From Egaibacter danicus (GTDB lineage: Bacteria; Pseudomonadota; Gammaproteobacteria; Burkholderiales; Burkholderiaceae_C): 64,000 nt of DNA. The notes below the pieces were generated by a model. That model was not told the DNA's origin. It ran no database searches and worked only from the letters and a program-made list of their open reading frames with translations. Both the position numbers and the translations under genes were made by a program. Position 1 is the first letter of the stretch, and every line of letters starts with the position of its first letter. Location of the stretch: positions 1-64,000 of the forward strand of contig JADJII010000007.1 of assembly GCA_016707075.1 (NCBI GenBank). Reading direction: 5' to 3'. Positions 17,510 through 26,744 of the stretch are shown one piece after another.

Positions 17510-18163
17510 ATGAATCTGGAACAAGCCCGCTTCAACATGATTGAGCAGCAAATTCGTCCTTGGGATGTGCTGGATGGCCATGTCCTGCAATTGCTGGCCG
17601 TGGTCAAGCGTGAAGATTTTGTGCCCGCAGCGCACCGGGCACTGGCTTTTGTAGACATGGAAATTCCGCTGCCCGGTGGGCAATGCATGCTGACGCCGCG
17701 TGTCGAGGCACGCATGTTGCAGGACCTGGCCGTTCGCAAGCACGAAAAAGTGCTCGAAATCGGCGCGGGCTCCGGCTACATGGCCGCCCTTTTGGCGCAT
17801 AAGGCACAGCGCGTGATTTCGCTGGAGATCCTTCCTGAATTAGTCACCATGGCTCGTGCCAACCTGCAAAAGGCCGGCATCCATAACGCTGAGGCCCGGC
17901 TGGGTGATGGCGCCAAGGGAGTACTCATTGAAGGACCTTTCGACGTGATTGTGCTAAGTGGCTCCGTGGCTGAGGTACCGCAATCACTGCTGGCAAACCT
18001 GAAGATTGGTGGTCGGCTGGTGGCCATCGTGGGAGAGGAACCCATGATGCGGGCGACATTCGTCACACGCACTGCAGAAGCCGCTTTCCAGACTTCTCAG
18101 CCGTGGGACACCGTGGCGCCCCGGCTGATGAATTTTCCTGAACCTTCACGCTTCCATTTCTGA
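17510..18163 (+). CDS. Protein-L-isoaspartate O-methyltransferase family protein
   Basis: SAM-dependent methyltransferase of the PCMT family, 217 residues. The PCMT N-terminus (ARFNMIEQQIRPWDVLD), the RVEARMLQDL region in place of the usual substrate-binding Ser/Thr-Pro segment, and motif I VLEIGAGSGYMAALLA are clear. True Pcm enzymes have TISQP-like residues in that loop (here MLTPRVEA), so repair activity is uncertain. AGGAG lies upstream of ATG 17510. It sits with a rhodanese gene between the pump and the tolC-type gene. Confidence 0.85.
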   Translation: MNLEQARFNMIEQQIRPWDVLDGHVLQLLAVVKREDFVPAAHRALAFVDMEIPLPGGQCMLTPRVEARMLQDLAVRKHEKVLEIGAGSGYMAALLAHKAQRVISLEILPELVTMARANLQKAGIHNAEARLGDGAKGVLIEGPFDVIVLSGSVAEVPQSLLANLKIGGRLVAIVGEEPMMRATFVTRTAEAAFQTSQPWDTVAPRLMNFPEPSRFHF

Positions 18164-18199
18164 AGCTTGAATCAGTCCTGTCCCATAGCAGCAAAGAAC

Positions 18200-18541
18200 A
18201 TGATCGATCAAGTACGTCCCGGCCATTTGTCCGCCTGGCTTCAAACAGTGGCAACCCACGGTGACCCTGTCGTGCTGGATGTACGCGAGCCATCAGAACA
18301 CCGTTTGGCCAGTGTGAAGGCTGATGGTTTTGAATTGCTGACGATCCCAATGGGCACTATTCCCCTGCGACTGGCTGAACTCGACCCGGAACGGCCCGTT
18401 GCCTGTCTGTGCCACCACGGTGGGCGCAGCATGCAGGTTGCTTCATTCCTGAAGCGACAGGGATTCACCAAAGTAGCCAACATCGCGGGTGGTATTCATG
18501 CATGGTCGGTCGAAGTTGACCCATCGATTGCACAGTACTGA
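18200..18541 (+). CDS. Rhodanese-like domain protein
   Basis: Single-domain rhodanese of 113 residues when started at ATG 18200 (MIDQVRPGHLSAWL); a TTG at 18167 in the same frame is possible but less likely. The active-site loop is CLCHHGGRS, with the persulfide-forming Cys, preceded by the conserved VVLDVREPSEHRLA and followed by NIAGGIHAW. Sulfur carrier or thiosulfate transfer in the cytoplasm is likely; the partner is unknown. It lies 36 bases after the PCMT-family gene. Confidence 0.9.
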   Translation: MIDQVRPGHLSAWLQTVATHGDPVVLDVREPSEHRLASVKADGFELLTIPMGTIPLRLAELDPERPVACLCHHGGRSMQVASFLKRQGFTKVANIAGGIHAWSVEVDPSIAQY

Positions 18542-18587
18542 ACCCTGTCCAGGCCTACCTATCAACCCAAGTTCTGAAAAGACGATC

Positions 18588-19907
18588 ATGATCAAATTTC
18601 ATTTGTTACCTGTGTTCATCGCATTCAGTACTGCTTTTGCAGTACCGGTGCATGCGCAAAGCCTGATCGAACTCTATGAATCTGCGCGAAGTTATGACGC
18701 CACGTTCAAATCTGCGCAATCCCAGTATCAAGCGACTCTGGCCAGAGCCGATCAGGCCCGTGCCGGTATCTACCCAACAGCCAATTTATCGGCAGGTGTT
18801 TCCCGCTCCAACCTTGACAGCAGCCTGTCTGCCAGTGAGCGTGTCTTTGGCGCTCAGACGGCAACGATCAGCGCATCTCAACCCATTTACCGTCCCGCCA
18901 ATGTAGCCAGCTACGAGCAGGGCAAGAAGCAGGCGGATGTCGCGCAAGCCCAGTTGAAATCAGCCGAGCAGGATCTGGTGGTGCGTGTCAGTCAAGCCTA
19001 CTTTGACGTGCTGGCATCTCAAGACAGTCTGGCTTTTGTCACGGCGCAAAAGGCCGCTGTGTCAGAGCAATTGGCCTCCGCCAAAAGAAACTTTGAAGTG
19101 GGCACTTCGACGATCACGGACTCCCGGGAAGCACAGGCTCGTTTTGATCTGGTGGTCGCCCAGGAAATTGCTGCCGAAAACGACCTGCGTATCAAGAAAA
19201 TTGCCCTGGATCAACTGGTCGGGAAGTCTGCAGCCACCCCTAAAGCACTGGCTACTCCAGTGGTGTTGCCGGCCTTGTCACCGTCCGATGTGGGCGCATG
19301 GGTCAGCCAATCTGAAGAAAATCACCCGGGTGTCATTCAGTCCAGGCTGGCACTTGATGTGGCCCAGCTGGAAACCCGGAAAGCAGAAGCCGGTCACAAA
19401 CCCACCCTCGACTTGACAGGCAGCTATGCGATTGCACACAACGACGGCACGTCAACAAGCACGCTGAACAGCCGGACCAACGTTGCCACGATTGGCCTGG
19501 CCTTCAATCTCCCTTTGTTCGCCGGCTTTGCCACACAAAACCGGATCAAGGAAACGCTGGCGCTGGAAGACAAGGCCCGAACAGATCTTGAATCCACCCA
19601 AAGAACTGTTGCTCAAGGAACACGTACTGCATTTTTCGGCGTGCTGTCTGGCACGGGTCAAGTAAAAGCACTGGAAGCAGCCGAGGCATCCAGTCAAAGC
19701 GCACTGGATGCCAACAAGCTCGGTTATCAGGTAGGTGTACGCATCAACATTGATGTGCTCAATGCACAGAGCCAGTTGTTCCAGACCAAACGTGATCTGG
19801 CCAAGGCTCGCTATGACGTGCTGGTAGGTGGCTTGAAGTTGCGGCAGGCCAACGGCACGTTGACCGCCGATGATCTGCAGGGGATCAACGCCATGCTGGT
19901 GAAGTAG
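18588..19907 (+). CDS. tolC: TolC family outer membrane protein
   Basis: Outer-membrane channel for type I secretion and efflux, 439 residues from ATG 18588. A signal peptide (LLPVFIAFSTAFAVPVHAQS) is followed by SLIELYESARSYDATFKSA, the typical TolC opening, and two OEP repeats with long Gln/Ala-rich helices (SQPIYRPANVASYEQGKKQA; LFAGFATQNRIKETLAL). It is the natural outer component for the RND pair upstream and also for other exporters. It converges on waaA with a 15-base gap. Confidence 0.9.
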   Translation: MIKFHLLPVFIAFSTAFAVPVHAQSLIELYESARSYDATFKSAQSQYQATLARADQARAGIYPTANLSAGVSRSNLDSSLSASERVFGAQTATISASQPIYRPANVASYEQGKKQADVAQAQLKSAEQDLVVRVSQAYFDVLASQDSLAFVTAQKAAVSEQLASAKRNFEVGTSTITDSREAQARFDLVVAQEIAAENDLRIKKIALDQLVGKSAATPKALATPVVLPALSPSDVGAWVSQSEENHPGVIQSRLALDVAQLETRKAEAGHKPTLDLTGSYAIAHNDGTSTSTLNSRTNVATIGLAFNLPLFAGFATQNRIKETLALEDKARTDLESTQRTVAQGTRTAFFGVLSGTGQVKALEAAEASSQSALDANKLGYQVGVRINIDVLNAQSQLFQTKRDLAKARYDVLVGGLKLRQANGTLTADDLQGINAMLVK

Positions 19908-19922
19908 ATCGGTTGGCTGATT

Positions 19923-21245
19923 TCAATCTCCCTGCCCTTCTGGCAGGACATCCAAAATAGCGGCGGCTGTCTTTTGTGATGCGCCTTGATGGGCGTTTGC
20001 AAAACTCAGGCAGGCAGACTGAGCCCTTTTCAAGACCTCTGGCTGCTGTATCCAGTCGAGCGCTGCATCAAGACCAGCTTGCACATCAGACGTTCGGCGT
20101 GCAGCGCCCGCCTGTTCGGCCCAATCTGCAGCCTGAGCAAAATTGTAAGTATGCGGCCCCATGATCAAGGGGCAACCACACGCGGCAGCCTCAATCAGGT
20201 TTTGACCTCCAAAGCGCTCAAAACTGCCCCCTAGCAAGGCTACATCACACATCGCGTAGTAGAGCGCCAGTTCCCCCATGGTGTCGCCCAGCCAGATGTC
20301 GGCATTCGATGGCTGCTCTTTCCACTCCGTGCGCCTTGATACGCTAAAACCCGCGGCAAGAAACAGGCTGGCCACGTCACCTATGCGTTGCGGATGGCGA
20401 GGAACCACAAGAATTTGTGGGCAATCCGATTCAAACTCCATCGGCCCTTTGCCGGATTTCCGCGCCAATAGGGCGGTTATCAGTGCAGCTTCCTCACCAT
20501 CACGGGTACTAACCAGTGCCAGAACGGGCCGACAACCCTGCAACTTGCGCCACTTTCTCCCCAGCGTTAATTGATCCGCTGCAGGCTGCGCGTCAAACTT
20601 GATGTTTCCCAATACGCCGTCGACCTTCGCACCCAGTTGCTCAAATCGCCTGGCGTCAGCGTCGCTTTGAGCAAGCACTTTGGTCAGGTTGGCATACGCA
20701 GGTCCAGACAGCCATCGCAGCCGCCTGGCAGACTTGAATGAAGCTGCATTCAGCCGGGCATTGACCAGCAGCACCGGGACGTTTAGCTGCACACAGGACT
20801 GCACAAGATTGGGCCACACCTCGGTTTCGATCAAAACCCCCATAAGCGGACGGAAGTGCTTCAGGAAACGGATGGTCGCGCCGCGCGTATCCCAGGGTAG
20901 CCACACCTGACGATCACCAGACTGCAAGACGGATTTGCCAGCCTCCCATCCAGTCGCCGTGCTGTGAGTCAATAGCAGCGACATGCCCGGCCGCATTACC
21001 CGTAGTTGAGCGATCAGTAACGCTGCTGCACGGGCTTCACCCAGTGAGACGGCATGAACCCATATCGCTCCGGCTCCGGGCCTATCCTGATAATGCCCAA
21101 AACGCTCCTCCACCAGCAATCCGTATTCAGATTCCTGCTTTGCCCGACGGGAAAGCTTTCGTCTCAGCAATGGCTGGGCAAGCCACACCAGGCATGAATA
21201 AACCAGCAGCGTCAAGCGCTCAGGCCAACTCAGGTTTCTTGCCAT
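19923..21245 (-). CDS. waaA: 3-deoxy-D-manno-octulosonic acid (Kdo) transferase
   Basis: Adds Kdo to lipid A precursor at the inner face of the cytoplasmic membrane. ATG 21245 (MARNLSWPERLTLLVYSCLV) gives 440 residues and a membrane-anchor helix at the N-terminus, as in E. coli WaaA. Conserved segments are WVHAVSLGEARAAALLI (catalytic Glu), LLTHSTATGWEAGK, VLIETEVWPNL, GNIKFD and LLGGSFERFGGQNLIEAAAC. The start overlaps the end of the glycosyltransferase gene by 26 bases, so the two are cotranslated. Confidence 0.93.
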   Translation of the reverse strand: MARNLSWPERLTLLVYSCLVWLAQPLLRRKLSRRAKQESEYGLLVEERFGHYQDRPGAGAIWVHAVSLGEARAAALLIAQLRVMRPGMSLLLTHSTATGWEAGKSVLQSGDRQVWLPWDTRGATIRFLKHFRPLMGVLIETEVWPNLVQSCVQLNVPVLLVNARLNAASFKSARRLRWLSGPAYANLTKVLAQSDADARRFEQLGAKVDGVLGNIKFDAQPAADQLTLGRKWRKLQGCRPVLALVSTRDGEEAALITALLARKSGKGPMEFESDCPQILVVPRHPQRIGDVASLFLAAGFSVSRRTEWKEQPSNADIWLGDTMGELALYYAMCDVALLGGSFERFGGQNLIEAAACGCPLIMGPHTYNFAQAADWAEQAGAARRTSDVQAGLDAALDWIQQPEVLKRAQSACLSFANAHQGASQKTAAAILDVLPEGQGD

Positions 21246-22341
21246 CAAACAACGATTGATAGACACGTCCGATTCCAGCAGCTTCAGCCTGCAAACTGAA
21301 TCCCTGAACAACCCTCTCACGTGCACGCTCACCCATTTGCTTTGCTGCCTCTACATCAGACATAACGCGCAAAACAGCATCTGCCAGAGACGCGGAATCC
21401 CCCGTCGGAACCAGCTCGCCATTAACGCCTGGCTGTACCAGTTGCTCAAAAGCACCGGTACGGGAACAAATCAACGCACAACCGGTAGCCGCAGCTTCGA
21501 AGGGCGTCAGCCCGAAGGGCTCATAACGCGGGCAGGCGACGCACAGTAGGCAACGCTGGTACCAGAAATGCACATCTTTGGCGGGCACTTCACCCAGGAA
21601 GACGATGCGATCAGACATGTCTGCGTTGGCAATCTTGTCGCGCAGCGTCTTCTCAAAAGCCTGATGCTGTGGCTGTGCAAGACCCGCAACAACGGCTGTC
21701 ACACCAGGCAAGTGGGGCAAGGCTTGAAGCATGGCATCCACATAGACGTCGGTGCCTTTGTCAGGCCTGACGCGCCCGAACACACCGATTCCATATTGTC
21801 CGGGCAACCCGCTACCTTTCCAGGCTGTTAATTTGTCCGGCTCTTTCGCGAAACGCTGGAGGTCTATCCCGTGAGGCACTACAGCCGAGGTATTGGGCAC
21901 AAACGATGCTGCCAAGTCCGTCGTGGAGATGACAGCATCCATGCGCGAAATCAGCCACCGTGGAAACGCACCATGCAAATGCTGGGCCGCCGATGTGAAA
22001 ACCAGTCGAATGGGCAAACGCAATACATCACGCGCAAATATGCCTGCCATCATCTCGTGGTCACGGCGAACGTGCCAAATCCGGAAACTCCTGCCGGCAG
22101 CAGGCGTGCGCGAAAGCTTGATCGCCTGGCGCAAGGTCATCCCGGGCACACCGTTAGACATCAGGCTTCCGCAATAACCCAGACGCCACTGTCCAGCCTG
22201 AAGGGGAACCAGTGCATTGACCGTGGCCGAAACGCCTGTATATCGGTGTTTCAGATTGAAGACAATAACCTCAGGATCTGCGTTCATCGCAGGGATCATT
22301 GAACCACCATTGCTATTGCTTTCACAGGTTATGGTAGTCAA
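21220..22341 (-). CDS. GT4-family glycosyltransferase
   Basis: GT-B fold glycosyltransferase, up to 373 residues. The C-terminal nucleotide-sugar domain has GVFGRVRPDKGTDVYVDAML and the E-x7-E signature region YEPFGLTPFEAAATGCALIC. The start is uncertain: ATG 22341 overlaps the upstream stop, but the conserved N-terminus VIVFNLKHRYTGVSATV fits ATG 22299 (GGTGG upstream) or 22287 better. The bases before those starts hold a partial repeat copy. Between a hexose-phosphate mutase and waaA it probably works in lipopolysaccharide core synthesis. Confidence 0.85.
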   Translation of the reverse strand: MTTITCESNSNGGSMIPAMNADPEVIVFNLKHRYTGVSATVNALVPLQAGQWRLGYCGSLMSNGVPGMTLRQAIKLSRTPAAGRSFRIWHVRRDHEMMAGIFARDVLRLPIRLVFTSAAQHLHGAFPRWLISRMDAVISTTDLAASFVPNTSAVVPHGIDLQRFAKEPDKLTAWKGSGLPGQYGIGVFGRVRPDKGTDVYVDAMLQALPHLPGVTAVVAGLAQPQHQAFEKTLRDKIANADMSDRIVFLGEVPAKDVHFWYQRCLLCVACPRYEPFGLTPFEAAATGCALICSRTGAFEQLVQPGVNGELVPTGDSASLADAVLRVMSDVEAAKQMGERARERVVQGFSLQAEAAGIGRVYQSLFDGKKPELA

Positions 22342-23720
22342 TGCGCGCTGGCGCCAATTTTTGCGTCAGGCTTCACCTTGTGCACCAGAGCAAGCATCTC
22401 TTTTTCAATGCGATGCAATGCCTCTGGCGTATGCCCTTCAAAACGCAAGACCAGTACGGGGGTCGTGTTTGATGATCGCATCAAACCAAAGCCGTCTGGC
22501 CAATCGACCCGCAAACCATCAATGGTATTGATCTGGGCAGGAGCAGAAAAATTGGCGAAAGCAACAGCTTTCTGGACTAACTGGGGGGCCTCGCCTTCCG
22601 CGCAGGCCACATTCAGTTCCGGGGTGGAAAAGCTCGTCGGCAAGGCGTCAAGAACAACATTCGCATCGGGGGACTTGCTGACGATCTCCAGCAAGCGGCA
22701 ACCCGCGTAGGTCCCGTCATCAAAACCAAACCAGCGCTCCTTGAAAAAGATATGGCCGCTCATTTCACCACCGAGTGGCGAATCCACTTCTTTCATCCGG
22801 GCCTTGATCAGTGAGTGACCTGTCTTGTACATCATAGGTGTGCCGCCCGCGTCAGCAATGGCCGGCGCCAGGCGCTGGGAGCATTTGACATCGAAGATGA
22901 TCGTTCCGCCGGGAACCCGCGACAGCACATCACGGGCAAACAAAATCATCTGACGGTCCGGATAGATGTTGTTACCCTGCTTGGTGACAATTCCCAGGCG
23001 ATCACCATCCCCGTCAAATGCAAGGCCCAGTTCCGCATCAGAATTCTTGAGGGCAGCCATCAGGTCAGCCAGATTTTCCGGTTTGCTCGGGTCAGGGTGG
23101 TGGTTGGGAAAGTTGCCGTCCACTTCACTGAACAACTCAATGACCTCACAGCCAATGGCCCGAAAAATGGCCGGAGCCGATGCCCCAGCGATGCCGTTAC
23201 CACAGTCCACCACAATTTTCATTGGCCGGGCAAGCTTGATATCAGACAGGATGCGCGCTTGATACGGCGCTTCGACGTTGATGTTGCGCACGCCCCCCCC
23301 CGATTTGAGGGACCAACTCTCAGCCTCCATCATCCGACGCAGATTCTGGATTTCCTCTCCGTAAATGGCACGACCCCGCATCACCATCTTGAAGCCGTTG
23401 TAATCCTTTGGATTGTGACTGCCGGTCACCTGAATGCCGCTGGCGCACAACGTGCTGGCTGCAAAGTACAGCATGGGGGTGGTCACCATGCCCACATCAA
23501 TAACATCGAGACCGGCAGCAACAAGCCCACGAACCAGGGCTGTACTCAAAGCAGGGCCACTCAATCGACCGTCACGACCCACCGCCACCGATGTTTCACC
23601 TTCAAGCCGGGCGACGGTTCCAAAAGCTTTCCCGATGGCCTCGGCGACCTGCTCTGTCACAGTGGAAGGCACAACTCCACGAATATCGTAGGCCTTGAAG
23701 ATGGAAGATGCCACTTGCAT
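22338..23720 (-). CDS. Phosphomannomutase/phosphoglucomutase
   Basis: Interconverts hexose 1- and 6-phosphates; AlgC-type alpha-D-phosphohexomutase of 460 residues. Active-site phosphoserine loop TGSHNPKDYNGFK, metal loop FDGDGDRLGIV, sugar-binding GGEMSGHIFFKERW and C-terminal phosphate loop (DGLRVDWPDGFGLMRSSNTT) are all present. Start ATG 23720 (MQVASSIFKAYDIRGVVPS) is the usual family start. It can supply glucose 1-phosphate to the neighbouring glgC product and sugar phosphates for LPS; both roles are inferred from context. Confidence 0.93.
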   Translation of the reverse strand: MQVASSIFKAYDIRGVVPSTVTEQVAEAIGKAFGTVARLEGETSVAVGRDGRLSGPALSTALVRGLVAAGLDVIDVGMVTTPMLYFAASTLCASGIQVTGSHNPKDYNGFKMVMRGRAIYGEEIQNLRRMMEAESWSLKSGGGVRNINVEAPYQARILSDIKLARPMKIVVDCGNGIAGASAPAIFRAIGCEVIELFSEVDGNFPNHHPDPSKPENLADLMAALKNSDAELGLAFDGDGDRLGIVTKQGNNIYPDRQMILFARDVLSRVPGGTIIFDVKCSQRLAPAIADAGGTPMMYKTGHSLIKARMKEVDSPLGGEMSGHIFFKERWFGFDDGTYAGCRLLEIVSKSPDANVVLDALPTSFSTPELNVACAEGEAPQLVQKAVAFANFSAPAQINTIDGLRVDWPDGFGLMRSSNTTPVLVLRFEGHTPEALHRIEKEMLALVHKVKPDAKIGASAH

Positions 23721-23822
23721 TTTGCAATTCCTTTTTGGTGATCAGTGTCGGGCTACCTGGATGTAAAGATTGTATGCCCCGTGATGTCGCACGGCTATCG
23801 AGGGCAGCGCATCAGATCCTGG

Positions 23823-25289
23823 CTACAACTCAATTTTTCGGCCTCTCACAGCTTCTTCATAGAGAGTGAGATACTGACTGGCAGCTTCCTCCCAGGAGAA
23901 ACTCTGGGCCATGCCACGAATCATGATTTGCTGCCAGACTTTTGTCTGGGCAAAGGTTCCCGTCGCCCGCTTGATCGCTTCCGCCAGTGCCTCCGGGGTC
24001 GCCGGACCAAAAAGAAATCCTGTCGCCTCGTCACGCTGCAGGGCTTCGGAGTTCGCATCCACAACGGTATCAGCCAGACCGCCCACCTGTCGAACTACCG
24101 GCACCGTTCCATAGCGCAGGGCATACAGTTGCGTCAGGCCACAGGGCTCAAAGCGAGACGGGACCAGCATCGCGTCAGCCCCGGCAATCATCTGATGCGC
24201 GAAAGCCTCGTCATAGCCCAGACGAACCGCCACGCGACCCGGATTGGCAACAGCCGCAGCATTAAAAGCAGCTTCCAGCGTAGCGTCCCCATTTCCTTGC
24301 ACGGCCAGTTGTGCACCCCCCGCCAACAGGGCCGGCAAAGCGGCCAACACCAGATCAAGACCTTTTTGTGACGTCAGACGGCTCACCACACTAAACAGCA
24401 GCGCCCTGGGGTCACCTCGCAAACCCAGGGCTTTTTGCAGAGCCGCCTTGCACCGTGCCTTGCCCTGTATCGCCAGCGGGTTGTAGGGTGCGGCAATACC
24501 CGGGTCACTCGCGGGGTTCCAGACGACACCATCCACGCCGTTCAGAATGCCCGACACATCGGTTCCCCGGGTGCGGATCAAGCCATCAAGGCCGCAACCG
24601 AACTCTTCGGTAGCCATTTCGCGCGCGTAACTCGGGCTGACGGTCGTGACGCGATGCGCGTAAGTCAGCCCGGCTTTCATGAAGGAGAACTGCCCATGGA
24701 ATTCAAGACCTGTCGGCGTCATGAGTCGGGCAGGCAAACCCAGCAGATGAAAATCCGCCGAATCGAAAAGCCCTTGATAAGCCAGGTTGTGAACGGTGAA
24801 CACCGTGGTGACGCTGGCCGCCGGGTTGGCTGCAACGTAGGCACAAGCCATTGCGGCGTGCCAGTCATGGGCATGCAGGACATCGGGTCGCCATGAATCG
24901 TCCAGTTCCCCTGTCGCCAAATGAGCAGCGACCCAACCCAGCAAGGCAAACCGCTGGGCGTTGTCCGCCCACTCACCGCCATCTGCCGCGAGATAAGGAT
25001 TGCCCCGGCGTTGATACAGGAAGGGTGCATCAACGACGTAGGCCAAGACACCAGATCTGCCCAATCGCCCTATCCACAAGGACACTCTCCCCGCCCCAAA
25101 AATGGCCCCGATATCACGAACCAGCGTCTGCCCCTCTACGCCCGCTTTGATGGCCGGTAGCCCCGGCAGGACCAGACGTACATCGGCGCCCGCTTGAACC
25201 AGGGCTTGAGGCAAGGCCCCCAGTACATCTGCCAGTCCCCCTGTTTTGACGAGAGGAAAAACCTCCGCCGCCGCATGAAGAACCTTCAT
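23823..25289 (-). CDS. glgA: Glycogen synthase
   Basis: GT5 enzyme extending alpha-1,4-glucan from ADP-glucose. 488 residues. The N-terminal ADP-glucose site is KTGGLADVLGALPQALVQAG, followed by HAHDWHAAMACAYVA. The C-terminal conserved region reads SRLTSQKGLDLVLAALPAL and PSRFEPCGLTQLYALRYGTV. It overlaps glgC by four bases (ATGA type), so the pair forms one minus-strand operon. Confidence 0.96.
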   Translation of the reverse strand: MKVLHAAAEVFPLVKTGGLADVLGALPQALVQAGADVRLVLPGLPAIKAGVEGQTLVRDIGAIFGAGRVSLWIGRLGRSGVLAYVVDAPFLYQRRGNPYLAADGGEWADNAQRFALLGWVAAHLATGELDDSWRPDVLHAHDWHAAMACAYVAANPAASVTTVFTVHNLAYQGLFDSADFHLLGLPARLMTPTGLEFHGQFSFMKAGLTYAHRVTTVSPSYAREMATEEFGCGLDGLIRTRGTDVSGILNGVDGVVWNPASDPGIAAPYNPLAIQGKARCKAALQKALGLRGDPRALLFSVVSRLTSQKGLDLVLAALPALLAGGAQLAVQGNGDATLEAAFNAAAVANPGRVAVRLGYDEAFAHQMIAGADAMLVPSRFEPCGLTQLYALRYGTVPVVRQVGGLADTVVDANSEALQRDEATGFLFGPATPEALAEAIKRATGTFAQTKVWQQIMIRGMAQSFSWEEAASQYLTLYEEAVRGRKIEL

Positions 25290-26557
25290 TCCGTAACTTT
25301 TGCGAGCATCTCGGCCGTCACCAGCGTGATGCCATTGGCACTTCGGTGAAAACGGGCTGCATCCTGCTCCGGATTTTCACCAATCACCATGCCATCCGGG
25401 ATACTGCAGCCCCGATCCACCACTACCCGGGTCAGGCGGGCACCGCGGCCAACCTGCACCCCGGGCAGCAGAACCGACCAGTTCACACTGGAATAAGAGT
25501 GCACCCGCACACTTGAAAACAGCAGCGAACGAAAAACGCTTCCGGAAACAATGCATCCGCCCGATACCGTGGACTCGATAGCCGTACCACGGCGATCCTC
25601 CACGTTGTGTACAAACTTGGCAGGCGGCAATTGCTCCTGATAGGTCCAGATGGGCCAGCGCGTGTCGTAAAGGTTAAGCAACGGATCGGTGGCGGTAAGA
25701 TCAATGTTGGCATCCCAGTAGGCATCGATGGTACCCACGTCACGCCAGTACGGCACATCATTGTGCTTGGTACCTACTGCGCTCAACTCAAACGGGTGCG
25801 CCGCAGCGCAGCCATTACGCACCGCGCGCGGAATAATGTCTTTGCCAAAATCATGACTCGAGTCAGGGTCTGCCATATCACGTTCCAGTTCCTTGTACAG
25901 GTAACGTGCGTTGAAAACATAGATGCCCATGCTGGCCAGTGACAGGTCGGGTCGACCCGGCATGGCTGGTGGATCAGCAGGTTTTTCGACGAACTCGGTG
26001 ATCATGTATTTGTCATCAATCGCCATAACGCCAAAAGCCGAGGCCTCATTTCGCGGCACGGCAATACAACCTACGGTGCAATCGCGGCCCTTGGCCACAT
26101 GATCGGCCAGCATGATCGCGTAGTTCATCTTGTAAATATGGTCACCGGCGAGCACGACCACATAGTCCACTGAACGGTAGCTGGCCAGAATGTCCTGATT
26201 TTGGTATACCGCATCGGCCGTACCACGGTACCAGCTCTCTTCGTCCGTACGCTGCTGGGCAGGCAGCAGATCGACAAACTCATTCATTTCGCTTTTGAGG
26301 AAAGCCCAGCCACGCTGCAGATGGCGCAACAGGCTGTGTGATTTGTACTGGGTGATCACACCGATGCGCCGGATGCCGGAATTGAGGCAATTGGACAGCG
26401 CAAAGTCAATGATCCGGAACTTGCCACCAAAGTAAACCGCCGGCTTGGCCCGACGGTCAGTCAGATCCATGAGGCGGCTGCCGCGTCCACCGGCCAGCAC
26501 GAGGGCAACAGTTCGCTTGGGCAGGTCAAAACTCAGAGCTAGCTCATCAGGTTTCAT
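25286..26557 (-). CDS. glgC: Glucose-1-phosphate adenylyltransferase
   Basis: Makes ADP-glucose, the committed step of bacterial glycogen synthesis. 423 residues. Nucleotide loop LVLAGGRGSRLMDLTDRRAK, the substrate-binding YFGGKFRIIDFALSNCLNSG, catalytic VVLAGDHIYKMNYA, and FVEKPADPPAMPG are typical. A C-terminal left-handed beta-helix carries SVSGGCIVSGSVFRSLLFSS-type repeats. Divergent from glgP across a 187-bp regulatory region. Confidence 0.96.
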   Translation of the reverse strand: MKPDELALSFDLPKRTVALVLAGGRGSRLMDLTDRRAKPAVYFGGKFRIIDFALSNCLNSGIRRIGVITQYKSHSLLRHLQRGWAFLKSEMNEFVDLLPAQQRTDEESWYRGTADAVYQNQDILASYRSVDYVVVLAGDHIYKMNYAIMLADHVAKGRDCTVGCIAVPRNEASAFGVMAIDDKYMITEFVEKPADPPAMPGRPDLSLASMGIYVFNARYLYKELERDMADPDSSHDFGKDIIPRAVRNGCAAAHPFELSAVGTKHNDVPYWRDVGTIDAYWDANIDLTATDPLLNLYDTRWPIWTYQEQLPPAKFVHNVEDRRGTAIESTVSGGCIVSGSVFRSLLFSSVRVHSYSSVNWSVLLPGVQVGRGARLTRVVVDRGCSIPDGMVIGENPEQDAARFHRSANGITLVTAEMLAKVTE

Positions 26558-26566
26558 GTTGTCTCC

Positions 26567-26595
26567 TTGTTATTGGAAAGCCACGTGGCTATACC
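26567..26595 (+). promoter_or_regulatory. Candidate glgP promoter with embedded palindrome
   Basis: TTGTTA (26567-26572) and TATACC (26590-26595) are separated by 17 bases, a plausible sigma-70 promoter toward glgP. A perfect 12-bp palindrome, AGCCACGTGGCT (26579-26590), fills the spacer and touches the -10 element, a good position for a repressor. No experimental basis; read from the sequence. Confidence 0.35.
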
Positions 26596-26744
26596 ATCTT
26601 AATACTGATATCACTGCCTGTGAAATGCCGGTTACCAGAGAGTTACCACATGCGAAAATCATACCCATGCCGGCGGGTGGCCCGATACTTGCATTTACTC
26701 CAGCATTTCCTCCAGCCCCCCGCAGCCACTCAAAGGACGCTCTT

